From assembly GCA_964567745.1 (NCBI GenBank), contig CAZMNY010000039.1, forward strand, positions 17,726 to 81,725: a stretch of DNA of 64,000 nt, read 5' to 3'. Position numbers and translations under genes: made by a program. Of the stretch, positions 43,008 through 51,257 are shown in pieces. Position 1 is the stretch's first letter. Every line of letters starts with the position of its first letter. The notes beneath the pieces were generated by a model. It did not search any database. It saw only the letters and a program-made list of their open reading frames with translations, and had not been told where the DNA came from. The DNA is from CAZMNY01 sp964567745 (GTDB taxonomy: Bacteria > Planctomycetota > Planctomycetia > Pirellulales > Pirellulaceae).

Positions 43008-43511
43008 CTAGTCCGCGGCGTCTTCGAGAAAGTGTGATATGAACTCGATCTGCGGACTGATGTCGGCTTTGCGTCCCGACTCGAGGTGCCAAAGCTGTCC
43101 CTGCTCGATGGAAAACACAACAGTGGCGGTTCCGATCTTGGGGCCAGAGAACCGCAATGCGGCGTCCCACGACGCGGAATCTGTCGGCTGCGACTCAAAG
43201 CGAAACGTGCCATTGTCCAGGAGATTGAGCCGCAAATGGTACAGACCCGGCTCGCCGTCAATCACGCGAATATTGCCGATGGCATAGTCCGTGCCCGCCA
43301 GCCGATTCTCGTCGGACTCGGCTTCGTCGGCCGCAACGATGGTGAGCAATTCCACCTGGGGGGCGTCCCGAATGACCAAGGCGGTTGGCTTGCCCCAAAA
43401 CTCAATCGCCTCATTGCGCAAACCGCGAAGGTACCAAATTGAGAAAACGCCCATCATCGCGGCGACGAGGAAGAACCCCACAACCACGATCTTTCCGGCC
43501 TGATTCGACAT
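43008..43511 (-). CDS. Membrane-anchored hypothetical protein
   Basis: 167 residues with a single N-terminal membrane helix (IVVVGFFLVAAMMGVFSIWYL) and an extracytoplasmic domain with alternating strands: VELLTIVAADEAE, GLYHLRLNLLDNGTFRF, GTATVVFSIEQGQLWHLESG, and a C-terminal helix PQIEFISHFLEDAAD. No family was recognised. A 220-base spacer separates it from the secreted protein gene downstream, and the divergent small gene begins 150 bases away. Confidence 0.7.
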   Translation of the reverse strand: MSNQAGKIVVVGFFLVAAMMGVFSIWYLRGLRNEAIEFWGKPTALVIRDAPQVELLTIVAADEAESDENRLAGTDYAIGNIRVIDGEPGLYHLRLNLLDNGTFRFESQPTDSASWDAALRFSGPKIGTATVVFSIEQGQLWHLESGRKADISPQIEFISHFLEDAAD

Positions 43512-43659
43512 GCGATGACGCTCTTTTCTGCTCGTTTGGCGCGGCGACTTCGCGAAAACGAATTGTCGCTGTGCCTTATTCTCGTTCCGTCAAGCAGAAA
43601 GTATACTGCCATCTTGCCGCCAACCTAAGTGAACAACGCAGCTCGCCGGAGTAACTCAG

Positions 43660-43884
43660 ATGTCGGACGATTTTGACGCCTACCGCGAAGCCCTCGTAAT
43701 GGAGACCGATACGTTTTGGCCCGAGGAGTACTCCGATCTTGGCGATGAGCAGCGAGCTGAAATCGAAGGCCGCTTGCACGCTGACGCCGAAAGTTGCGCC
43801 GACATCGAGTACGTCCGAGTCCACACCGGTTTTTGTCGAGTCATCAACGCTACGGCGGATGACATCGAGCGAGTTTCGTCTTAA
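43660..43884 (+). CDS. Small acidic hypothetical protein
   Basis: 74 residues, strongly acidic, reading MSDDFDAYREALVMETDT, then LGDEQRAEIEGRLHADAES and VHTGFCRVINATADDIERVS. Good ribosome-binding site GGAG nine bases upstream of ATG 43660. No family was recognised. The aroB gene follows 84 bases later on the same strand, so it may be co-transcribed. Confidence 0.65.
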   Translation: MSDDFDAYREALVMETDTFWPEEYSDLGDEQRAEIEGRLHADAESCADIEYVRVHTGFCRVINATADDIERVSS

Positions 43885-43968
43885 CGACGTCGCCTCCAAG
43901 CCGACTCTGCGGCCCCAATCTCGGCTGAGAGTCATTCTGTACTGTCGATTGACTTTGCCGAGGACGCT

Positions 43969-45060
43969 GTGAACCAAGCCGAGTCGATCGTTCGCGTTGA
44001 GCTCAGTGATCGCGGATACGACATTTGTATCGGCCGAGATATTTTGGCCGATGCAGGTCGTCGAGTGCAGGATTGGTTGAAGCTGACCCATGCCGTCGTG
44101 ATCGCGGACGAAAATGTACGTCAGTACGCCGAGACGGTTCGGGCGAGCATCGAAGATGTCGGCGCCGAGTCGGAACTTTTTGTCGTGCCGCCAGGCGAGC
44201 AGACAAAAGCGGTTTCCGTCGCGGAGTCGCTCTGGCAACGCATGTTCGAATGCGGCGCGGACCGCAAGTCAGTCGTGATCGCGGTTGGCGGCGGAGTGGT
44301 GGGCGATCTTGCTGGATTTATCGCCGCCACGTTTGGACGCGGCGTGTCGTTCGTTCAGGTTCCGACAACGCTGCTGGCCCATGTCGACAGTAGCGTCGGC
44401 GGCAAAGTTGGAGTCAATTTGCCTCAGGCGAAGAACATGGTCGGCGCCTTCTGGCAACCTCGCGGTGTGCTCATCGACATCGCGACGCTCGACTCGCTTC
44501 CTGAACGCGAATATCGAGCTGGCTTGGCAGAAGTTGTTAAGTACGGCGTCATTATGGACCCCGACTTTTTCAGTTATCTCGAGCAGAACATCGAAGCCAT
44601 TAACGCTCGCCAAGCCGACGTGCTTTGCCGAGTGATTGAGCAGTGCTGCAAGCTCAAAGCCGACGTGGTGAAGAACGATGAACGCGAGGAGACCGGTCTT
44701 CGCGCCATTCTGAACTACGGCCATACGTTCTGCCACGCGATTGAGTCGGTGGCTGGCTACGGTCGATATCTTCACGGCGAAGCGGTCGCCATCGGCATGC
44801 TCTGTGCTTCCCGGCTCGCCGAGCAGCTGGGGCGAGTCGACTCGGCTGTGACCGAAACGCAACGCGATTTACTTGCCGCCTTGCACTTACCTCTCAAGAT
44901 CGACGGACTCGACGACGACGATTTGCTGCAGGCGATGCTTCGCGACAAGAAGGTCGAGCACGGCCGTTTGCGTTTCGTCTTGCCTGACCGAATCGGTCGC
45001 GTGGAACTGGTCGGCGACGTGCCGATGGAGCTGGCCAGAAAATCGCTGCGCTCGGACTAG
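43969..45060 (+). CDS. aroB: 3-dehydroquinate synthase
   Basis: Second step of the shikimate pathway: converts DAHP to 3-dehydroquinate using NAD and a divalent metal. 363 residues, normal length. NAD-binding and active-site landmarks are VAVGGGVVGDLAGFIAA, VQVPTTLLAHVDSSVGGKVG, the Asn/Lys region LPQAKNMVGAFWQP, and the metal ligands: Glu in RAGLAEVVKYGVI, and His in NYGHTFCHAIE and YLHGEAVAIGM. The start is GTG 43969 with GAGGA five bases upstream. A stem-loop follows the stop immediately. No other shikimate gene is in the window. Confidence 0.96.
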   Translation: MNQAESIVRVELSDRGYDICIGRDILADAGRRVQDWLKLTHAVVIADENVRQYAETVRASIEDVGAESELFVVPPGEQTKAVSVAESLWQRMFECGADRKSVVIAVGGGVVGDLAGFIAATFGRGVSFVQVPTTLLAHVDSSVGGKVGVNLPQAKNMVGAFWQPRGVLIDIATLDSLPEREYRAGLAEVVKYGVIMDPDFFSYLEQNIEAINARQADVLCRVIEQCCKLKADVVKNDEREETGLRAILNYGHTFCHAIESVAGYGRYLHGEAVAIGMLCASRLAEQLGRVDSAVTETQRDLLAALHLPLKIDGLDDDDLLQAMLRDKKVEHGRLRFVLPDRIGRVELVGDVPMELARKSLRSD

Positions 45061-45077
45061 GCTAGCCAGCGGCTAGC
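45061..45077 (+). terminator. Hairpin directly after the aroB stop
   Basis: GCTAGCC-AGC-GGCTAGC: a perfect 7-bp stem with a 3-base loop starting one base after the TAG. No T-run follows. It may serve as terminator or 3' stabiliser between aroB and the convergent small gene. Confidence 0.4.
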
Positions 45078-45125
45078 GAGCAGTTAGTGACTAAAGCGCT
45101 TCCGGATGTTGATGCCTTGGAGGCT

Positions 45126-45323
45126 TTACCCGAAGGCCATCTTGTACAACGCAAAGCCGCAGCAACCGACTCCAGCGACGATGCGAACAATCGCCAGCAA
45201 CTTTCCCATGCTTCCTTCAACTCGGTTGCCGTATTTGTCGCGCGAAACGCCTTGGGAGAGTTCGTAGACACCCCACAGTCCGATGACGAGTCCGAGTACG
45301 AGAAAGATGGCGCCCAAGACCAT
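45126..45323 (-). CDS. Small membrane protein of unknown function
   Basis: 65 residues from ATG 45323, with two hydrophobic helices: VLGAIFLVLGLVIGLWGVYE and AIVRIVAGVGCCGFALYKM, joined by a short basic/acidic loop (RDKYGNRVEGSMGK). The frame is open upstream to 45449, but that part is Arg/Gln-rich with no signal and was left out. No family was recognised. It lies convergent with aroB. Confidence 0.5.
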   Translation of the reverse strand: MVLGAIFLVLGLVIGLWGVYELSQGVSRDKYGNRVEGSMGKLLAIVRIVAGVGCCGFALYKMAFG

Positions 45324-45794
45324 CGGGTTCTTGTCGAGCCTTGGTTGACTTCGCTGTTGGCGCCTTGCTGCGCGAGTAGGCGTAATGACTGCATGGTGAA
45401 TTCCACTGAGAGATGAAGGGGATGAGATCGCGAAGCGATAGCGTAACATCTCGAAGTCGGCTTGGCATGCTTTGCCGTTTTTCCTTCAATGCGTAGCGGG
45501 TTGCCGACCAGCTGTGACAACAGCATGACGATGTCGCCGGAAGCTCGGACTTTTCTGACGAGATAGTCCGCCGGGCAATCTGGACGATAGGCGGGCTCGG
45601 TCGTAGACTTCTTTCGGCGCGTTCGCATTGCCGATCTCCTCGTCGGCGTTGTGCTCCAATCGCATCCGCGTCGACGCGAGTTGCTTCGGCTGCCTGTGAT
45701 TTTCGAGCTCGCAATTTGCGTTGCGCGTCTTACCCGCCGGGCGTTCGCTCCATTGAGCCCAACGCTGAAGGTCTGGCATGACTCGAAAAGAGAA

Positions 45795-46949
45795 ATGATC
45801 ATGACTTCAGCCTCGGCGCCGGACCATTCATCCGCTCTCAAGATCGACACTCTGCGCGTTTCGTTGACGCCCGGCGTTGGGCCATTGATGTACCGCGCTT
45901 TGATTGAACGGTTTGGAGACGCCAAGTCGGTGTTGCAAGCGTCGGAGGCCGAATTGCGAGGCGTGTCGGGAGTTGGCGCGAAGGTCGTGGCCGGGCTGCG
46001 TCGTTCGGCTGAGTCCGAAGAGGCTGCGGGGCTGCTATCGGCTTGCGAGCAATACGGAGTTGAAGTGCTCTTGGAGGGCTCGGACTCGTATCCGCCTTTA
46101 TTGAACGAAATCGTCGACCCGCCTTCGATCCTTTTTGTTCGTGGCAGCCTGACCGAATCGGACCGGCTCGGAATTGCGATCGTCGGTGCTCGTCAGGCAA
46201 CACCCTATGGTCGTCGGGTGGCGGAACGGTTGGCTGGCGAGTTGGCTGGGGCGGGGATGACCATCGTCAGCGGACTCGCTCGCGGCATCGACACCGCCGC
46301 TCATCGCGGCGCCTTGAAATCGGGCGGCCGAACGATAGGCGTGCTTGGGGGCGGAGTGCTAAACGTCTATCCCCCGGAACACGGCGGTTTGGCGGACGAA
46401 GTCGTCGAGTCGGCCGCCTTAATTAGCGAGAGCCCGCCGTTTCAGGCGCCATACACCGGAAGTTTTCCTCGTCGCAATCGGTTGATCACCGGGATGACCT
46501 TGGGCGTGGTCGTCGTCGAGGCGTCATTTCGCTCGGGTGCGCTCATCTCAGCTCGGTTGGCCAGTGAGCAGGGGCGAGAGGTCTTTGCTGTTCCTGGCCG
46601 AATTGACACCGCCACCGCTCGCGGCTGTCATCGCTTAATTCGCGACGGCGCCAAGCTGGTGGAGTCGGTGGACGACGTGTTGGAGGAGTTAGGTCCGCTG
46701 GCCCACCCAGCTCGATGCGGCAAGGGTGAAGCTCAGATCCGGAATCCGGTGGAGCTCAAGTTAAACGCTGTTGAACGAGCCGTGCTGGAGCAGACGAAAG
46801 ATGAAGCGACCAATATCGACGACGTGATTGAGCGATCGCAACTGCCGACTCCGCAGGTTCTCGCGACGATCAGCGCTTTAGAGATGCGGCATTTGATTCG
46901 TCGGGTCAGCGGTTGTCAGATCGTCCGGGCCAAGAACCTGATGCTTTGA
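45795..46949 (+). CDS. dprA: DNA-processing protein DprA (DNA uptake / RecA loading)
   Basis: Binds incoming single-stranded DNA during natural transformation and loads RecA. 384 residues from ATG 45795. The N-terminal helix-hairpin-helix-like part (RGVSGVGAKVVAGLRR) precedes the Rossmann-like DprA domain with LLEGSDSYPPLLNEIVDPP, GIAIVGARQATPYGRRVAE, TIVSGLARGIDTAAHRGALK, IGVLGGGVLNVYPPEH and PRRNRLITGM. A C-terminal winged helix follows (TNIDDVIERSQLPTPQVLAT). The frame is open further upstream, but that segment is Arg/Leu-rich and has no ribosome-binding site. The stop lies inside a 21-bp duplication. Confidence 0.93.
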   Translation: MIMTSASAPDHSSALKIDTLRVSLTPGVGPLMYRALIERFGDAKSVLQASEAELRGVSGVGAKVVAGLRRSAESEEAAGLLSACEQYGVEVLLEGSDSYPPLLNEIVDPPSILFVRGSLTESDRLGIAIVGARQATPYGRRVAERLAGELAGAGMTIVSGLARGIDTAAHRGALKSGGRTIGVLGGGVLNVYPPEHGGLADEVVESAALISESPPFQAPYTGSFPRRNRLITGMTLGVVVVEASFRSGALISARLASEQGREVFAVPGRIDTATARGCHRLIRDGAKLVESVDDVLEELGPLAHPARCGKGEAQIRNPVELKLNAVERAVLEQTKDEATNIDDVIERSQLPTPQVLATISALEMRHLIRRVSGCQIVRAKNLML

Positions 46950-46986
46950 TCATTGCCTAGAGCAGTTTGATCATTGCCTAGAGCAG
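46945..46986. repeat. 21-bp tandem duplication across the dprA stop
   Basis: TTTGATCATTGCCTAGAGCAG occurs at 46945-46965 and exactly again at 46966-46986. The first copy contains the dprA stop codon TGA (46947-46949). Confidence 0.9.
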
Positions 46987-47079
46987 AACGTTGGACGGAC
47001 GGTCGAGAGAGGCTAGTTAGCTGCGGGAACAAGATGATGCCGGGGCAAGTGTGCGTGCAGAGAGGAGTCGTGGCACTGT

Positions 47080-47148
47080 GGGAAGCGAACGACGGGAAGC
47101 GAACGACGGGAAGCGAACGACGGGAAGCGAACGACGGGAAGCGAACGA
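47080..47148. repeat. 14-bp tandem repeat array, truncated by the assembly gap
   Basis: Unit GGGAAGCGAACGAC at 47080-47093, 47094-47107, 47108-47121 and 47122-47135, and 13 bases of a fifth copy at 47136-47148, all identical, after which the sequence is N. The array therefore continues for an unknown length. There are no spacers, so it is not a CRISPR. Confidence 0.95.
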
Positions 47149-47248
47149 NNNNNNNNNNNNNNNNNNNNNNNNNNNNNNNNNNNNNNNNNNNNNNNNNNNN
47201 NNNNNNNNNNNNNNNNNNNNNNNNNNNNNNNNNNNNNNNNNNNNNNNN
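47149..47248. other. Assembly gap of exactly 100 N
   Basis: The round length indicates a placeholder for a gap of unknown size, placed where the 14-bp array defeated assembly. Confidence 0.98.
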
Positions 47249-47319
47249 CGGGCGAGACAGCCGTGGCACCTCGAATTCTTAGCTCGGGCGCCAACCTTGC
47301 GAGGTGGTGATCCACCGAC

Positions 47320-47547
47320 CTATCGCAAGGCCGCGTCGGCTTTGGCTGCCGCCATTGCAGCTGCTTCTCGAGGCAGCTTGAATTCCGTGTCCGGTGCGTA
47401 GTACTGAACATCGTCGTCGATGTACCAAGGGCTTGGCAGCGTCTGGCCGGATTCTGAAATTTGGCAACCTGTGGCGCCGAGGGCAGTGACGAGCGTCACC
47501 GCGCAGAACAAGCCATTAATACTGCTGATCCAAGTTTTGCCGTTCAT
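47320..47547 (-). CDS. Small lipoprotein of planctomycete type
   Basis: 75 residues from ATG 47547. The N terminus MNGKTWISSINGLFCAVTL, followed by VTALGATGC, is a lipoprotein signal with the modified Cys near residue 28. The mature part is short: SPWYIDDDVQYYAPDTEFKL and an Ala-rich helix (AAAMAAAKADAALR). I believe near-identical short proteins occur in other Pirellulales. No function is known. It is divergent from the large CHAT gene across a 490-base spacer. Confidence 0.75.
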   Translation of the reverse strand: MNGKTWISSINGLFCAVTLVTALGATGCQISESGQTLPSPWYIDDDVQYYAPDTEFKLPREAAAMAAAKADAALR

Positions 47548-48039
47548 CGTTCCCGTCTCTCCGGTTGTGCTTCCCATCGTTTGAGAAGCACCAAAAGTAG
47601 GGGGGACCTTTTTAGGTCGTGGGTCGAGCGATTACCGTTGCTCTCAGTCTTTCCGGAACAATCATCACGACCAGTATCGACCGCGCAATCCGGCAACTTT
47701 CACGTAACTCGCACTTTTTCCGCCAATTGCTCGAGTTTTCCCTCCAGGCGCCTCGACAGGCCTGGAAACTTGCCCGATAGCGTCGAAATTGGGTATCATG
47801 GCCTTGCCACATCTGCTTCATTGGTTTGCTAGCAATTGCGCTGCAGCCACTGCAAAAAAACACTTTTCCGGCTGCCTTTTGGCTATCGGGTAACCCATCG
47901 TAGATCGACGCAGTAACTTGCCTCTGGCACGCAGCGGACTGCGTCTTGGCGGTCGGGCGGCCAGCGTCGCGCGAACGATTCGCAGGTCCGCGGCCCAGCC
48001 TCGGCAATCGCGTTGTGGCACTTGGAATGGAGAGGAATG
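47548..48039. other. Divergent spacer upstream of the CHAT protein gene
   Basis: About 490 bases with no credible gene; open frames here are Arg/Ser-rich without motifs. It must contain the promoters of the lipoprotein and CHAT genes. A GGAGAGG lies just before the ATGATG start of the CHAT gene. Confidence 0.6.
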
Positions 48040-51000
48040 ATGCGAGCGATACCGCAATGGCGTTGGAAAATCACCATTTGCCTTTTGGCTCTTTTCTCTC
48101 TGCTAGGACCGCTCGACCGACTTGCCTTCGGGCAGCGAGGTTCGTATCCAGGCCCGGCTTATCAAGTTGCATTTGGGCCATATTCCGACGGTGATTACGC
48201 ATCCGCCGCCAAGGCTTTTCGCGAAGCCGCTCGAAGTGGCGTCCGCAGTACAGAAGGTCGATGGATCGACTCGATTTGCTATCACACAATGATTGGTGAA
48301 AATCTTTATCGCATGGGCGAGCACGCTCAAGCGCTGGACCAGTACACGTCTGCTTTGCAGCTGTTCATGGTGCATCGAAACTGGATGTTGCGAGTCGAGT
48401 TTCCCCAGGTGATCTCGCCGCTACAGCGACGAATTCGACCAGATATATCTTGGGGCGTTAGCAAGCGATCGCCTCGTCCTGGACAATTTCCTCGCATCAT
48501 GTTGATTCTTCAGGGTGGAGCGGCGGTCAACACGGGCCAGGGCCTGTTGCTGAACCAATCTGAAAACTACTCGATCAACGCGGTTGAGATCGCGAGATGC
48601 ACGGCGCTGGCGATGTATCGTCGGATGGAGATCATGGGGGCGACTTGCCAACATGATCCGCTGACCGGTCAATTGCTTGACGTCCTCTCTCGGCGGCCCG
48701 CGCCGCCAAATCATTGGTCGCAAGCCTGGATCGACACGCTTGTCGGCATTGGCTATGCCTCGGCGAACAAGCCAGTTCAAGCGGTATCCGAGCTCAACAA
48801 GGGGTTGCGGATCCTCGGCCAATACGATCACCCGTTGACTCCCATCGCCTTGCTAACGCTTGGGCGTGTGGCGCTGGGAAGACAACAGTACAACGCCGCA
48901 ACGAATTTTTTCTACGAGGCCACTTTTCCGGCGGCGGCCTATGGTCAGTTTGAGTTGATGAGTGACGCGATGTCGGCGGCTTCCTTGGCTCACATGGTCA
49001 GCGGTCAGCAGGGTGCGTATCCGCCGTTGATTCCAATTGCGGCATGGGCACATTCCAATTCGCGCGCGCTGGAAGCGAGGATGTATCTCGTCGCGGGCGC
49101 CAACTTGGTTCATTCGGGCGCCACAGCCCCGGGTACCGCAATGCTTGAGAAGTCGCGTGGCGTCATGCGGCGTTCGGAGATGTTAGCGGGAACCGACGGA
49201 GCTCGACTGAACTATCTGCTCGCGCTTGCCAACTATCAGCGAGGCAACACGTCGGCCGGCTCGCGGGCTTTTCGAGCTTCGATGGCATTTCAAAACAAAT
49301 CGTCGCTGCGGCTTTTTCAAACCGGGTTGGCGGACCGACTCTACACGTCCAATCAAATCAGCGATCGGATCGCAATGGGTTTGTACGAAAACTACCTCAG
49401 CGACCCTCAAGCGGCCGATTGGTCGCTCGATCCGATGGAGACGATTTCATCGGTGCTTTCGCCCCACGTTGTGGCGCTCGAGCATTGGTTCGAAGTTGCC
49501 ATCAAACGCCGCGAACATGAAAAGGCGATTGAGATTGCCGATCTGATTCGTGGACGCCGTTTTTACAGCTCGCTTCCGATGGGCGGTCGGCTGTTGTCGC
49601 TGCGCTGGGTCTTGGAAGCGCCTGAGGCGGCTCTGACTGAAAAGGCGATGTTGCAACGTCGCGATATCCTGACGAGCTATCCTGCATACGCGGCGCTTTC
49701 CCGGCGAGCCTCTGAGATTCGCGCGCAAATCGCCGCTCGGCCGTTGATTGAGGCGGAAGGCGACGGAGAACAGGAACTGGCGGCGATGAGAGCATCGCTG
49801 GTCGACACGAGCGGAAAGCAAGAACTGATGTTGCAGGCCATGGCTCTGCAGCGAATTGCGGCCGACTTCGTTTTTCCTCAGCCGCTCAACACAAAAGCGT
49901 TTCAAAAGCGAATGCACGATCGACAGGTTGTGCTTTCGTTTTATTCGACAAGCCGCGATGTCTACGCATTTTTGATGAGCAAACAAAAGTACGCTCAGTG
50001 GCGAATCGGTTCAGCGACGAAGGTGAAGGCGGAACTCAAATCGCTTTTGAAGGCGATTGGCTTGCACGACAAGAACCAAGCCGTGGCGATGAAGGATTTG
50101 AAATCGAGTGAGTGGAAACAGCCTGCACGCGAGTTGATGCGGATGCTGATTCCGGACGCCGAGGCGGCGGCTTGGGATCCCTATGACGAGCTCGTCGTGA
50201 TCCCCGACGGAATGCTTTGGTATCTGCCCTTTGAGTTGCTTCAAGTCGCCGATGGCGGCGGCGAATCGGCTTTGTCAAGCAAAGTTCGCATTCGTTACGC
50301 GCCGACCGTGTCGCTCGCCGAACCCGATCGGCGGAGGCTCTCGCCTTCGGCCAGGACGGCTGTCGTGGCCCGCAAAATGATGCCTCGAGATGAAGACATC
50401 TTTGTCGAGGAGGCGGCGGCTGACTTGCTCGCCGCAACCGATGGCGTTCGGCTCCCGGAAAGGCTGAAAGCTCCCTCGGCTGTGATGGCCAAGCAGATGG
50501 ATCAATTGGTCGTGTTCGCTGATATTGAGGACACCGATCGACTGCCCTATGCCTGGTCGCCGGCGCAACTGGATCGCGGCAAGCCGGGATCGACTCTGGG
50601 TGATTGGTTGGCCTTGCCTTGGGGCGGACCTCAACAGATCGCTTTGCCGGGCTACCACACCGCGGCCGAAAACAGTCTTCGTCGAGGCGGCGCCGGGGCG
50701 GAAGTCTTCTTGAGTATTTGCGGGATGATGGCGTCAGGTAGTCGCACGATCTTGCTCAGCCGCTGGCGAGTTGGCGGGGCGTCGAGCCAGAAGTTGGTCC
50801 GCGAATATGTGCAAGAGCTGCCCTACCAATCCGCTTCGTTGGCCTGGCAGCGCAGTCTCGATCTCAGCCTCGATTCTCCGCTCGATCCCAGTGTTGAACC
50901 TCGAGTCCAAGGCGCTTCGCCGGGCGAAAGTCCTCCGGCCAGCCATCCATTCTTCTGGGCCGGCTACATGTTGGTCGACACCGGAGTCGATCCAAGAAAA

Positions 51001-51213
51001 GCCGTTCCGCCTAGGCCCGCAGCACCGGCGCTGGAGATCAAGCGAGCGGGTGGTAAGCCGGCCGCCGCCCCACCTGGCGCAGGCGCACCTGGCGCAGGCG
51101 CACCTGGCACGGCTGCACCTGGCGTTACGAAGCCCGGCGCTGCGAAGACGCTCACGCCGATGGGAGACGCACCGCGCCGAGCGCCAGGGCGGGCAAGACC
51201 CGGTTCTCGCTAA
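48040..51213 (+). CDS. Large TPR-like / CHAT-domain protein
   Basis: About 1057 residues; ATG 48040 with GGAG seven bases upstream (ATG 48037 is also possible). The N terminus (KITICLLALFSLLGPLDRLA) is a signal peptide or membrane anchor. Residues ~40-600 are helical repeats of the TPR type (YASAAKAFREAARSGV, MGEHAQALDQYTSALQLF, QAVSELNKGLRIL). The C-terminal part (~620-985) is a CHAT (caspase HetF-associated) domain: ELVVIPDGMLWYLPFELL, a His in ALPGYHTAAENSLRRG, and a Cys in EVFLSICGMMASGSRTILLS. These are the likely catalytic dyad. A Gly/Ala/Pro tail (about 1010-1045) follows. CHAT proteins are caspase-like proteases linked to regulated proteolysis or defence; the target here is unknown. 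Confidence 0.85.
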   Translation: MRAIPQWRWKITICLLALFSLLGPLDRLAFGQRGSYPGPAYQVAFGPYSDGDYASAAKAFREAARSGVRSTEGRWIDSICYHTMIGENLYRMGEHAQALDQYTSALQLFMVHRNWMLRVEFPQVISPLQRRIRPDISWGVSKRSPRPGQFPRIMLILQGGAAVNTGQGLLLNQSENYSINAVEIARCTALAMYRRMEIMGATCQHDPLTGQLLDVLSRRPAPPNHWSQAWIDTLVGIGYASANKPVQAVSELNKGLRILGQYDHPLTPIALLTLGRVALGRQQYNAATNFFYEATFPAAAYGQFELMSDAMSAASLAHMVSGQQGAYPPLIPIAAWAHSNSRALEARMYLVAGANLVHSGATAPGTAMLEKSRGVMRRSEMLAGTDGARLNYLLALANYQRGNTSAGSRAFRASMAFQNKSSLRLFQTGLADRLYTSNQISDRIAMGLYENYLSDPQAADWSLDPMETISSVLSPHVVALEHWFEVAIKRREHEKAIEIADLIRGRRFYSSLPMGGRLLSLRWVLEAPEAALTEKAMLQRRDILTSYPAYAALSRRASEIRAQIAARPLIEAEGDGEQELAAMRASLVDTSGKQELMLQAMALQRIAADFVFPQPLNTKAFQKRMHDRQVVLSFYSTSRDVYAFLMSKQKYAQWRIGSATKVKAELKSLLKAIGLHDKNQAVAMKDLKSSEWKQPARELMRMLIPDAEAAAWDPYDELVVIPDGMLWYLPFELLQVADGGGESALSSKVRIRYAPTVSLAEPDRRRLSPSARTAVVARKMMPRDEDIFVEEAAADLLAATDGVRLPERLKAPSAVMAKQMDQLVVFADIEDTDRLPYAWSPAQLDRGKPGSTLGDWLALPWGGPQQIALPGYHTAAENSLRRGGAGAEVFLSICGMMASGSRTILLSRWRVGGASSQKLVREYVQELPYQSASLAWQRSLDLSLDSPLDPSVEPRVQGASPGESPPASHPFFWAGYMLVDTGVDPRKAVPPRPAAPALEIKRAGGKPAAAPPGAGAPGAGAPGTAAPGVTKPGAAKTLTPMGDAPRRAPGRARPGSR

Positions 51214-51257
51214 TTGGCTAGCGGTTGCGGCGCAATTCACATCAACAAGATGTCTGC

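Larger units (their letters stand above)
46950..47319. other. Repeat-containing intergenic stretch with assembly gap
   Basis: Between dprA and the small lipoprotein gene: part of the 21-bp duplication, then five copies of a 14-bp tandem repeat, the 100-N gap and about 70 bases of unique sequence. No gene was seen; open frames across the repeat (EANDGKRTTGSERR) are artefacts. Confidence 0.7.

Noticed and set aside
45062..45925. Minus-strand 287-residue frame between aroB and dprA
   Set aside because: It overlaps the dprA start and the small membrane gene in other frames and is Arg/Ser-rich. A short internal part (45470-45628) looks slightly better but has no support.
47080..47148. CRISPR array
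   Set aside because: The copies are directly adjacent 14-bp units with no spacers, and no cas genes are present.
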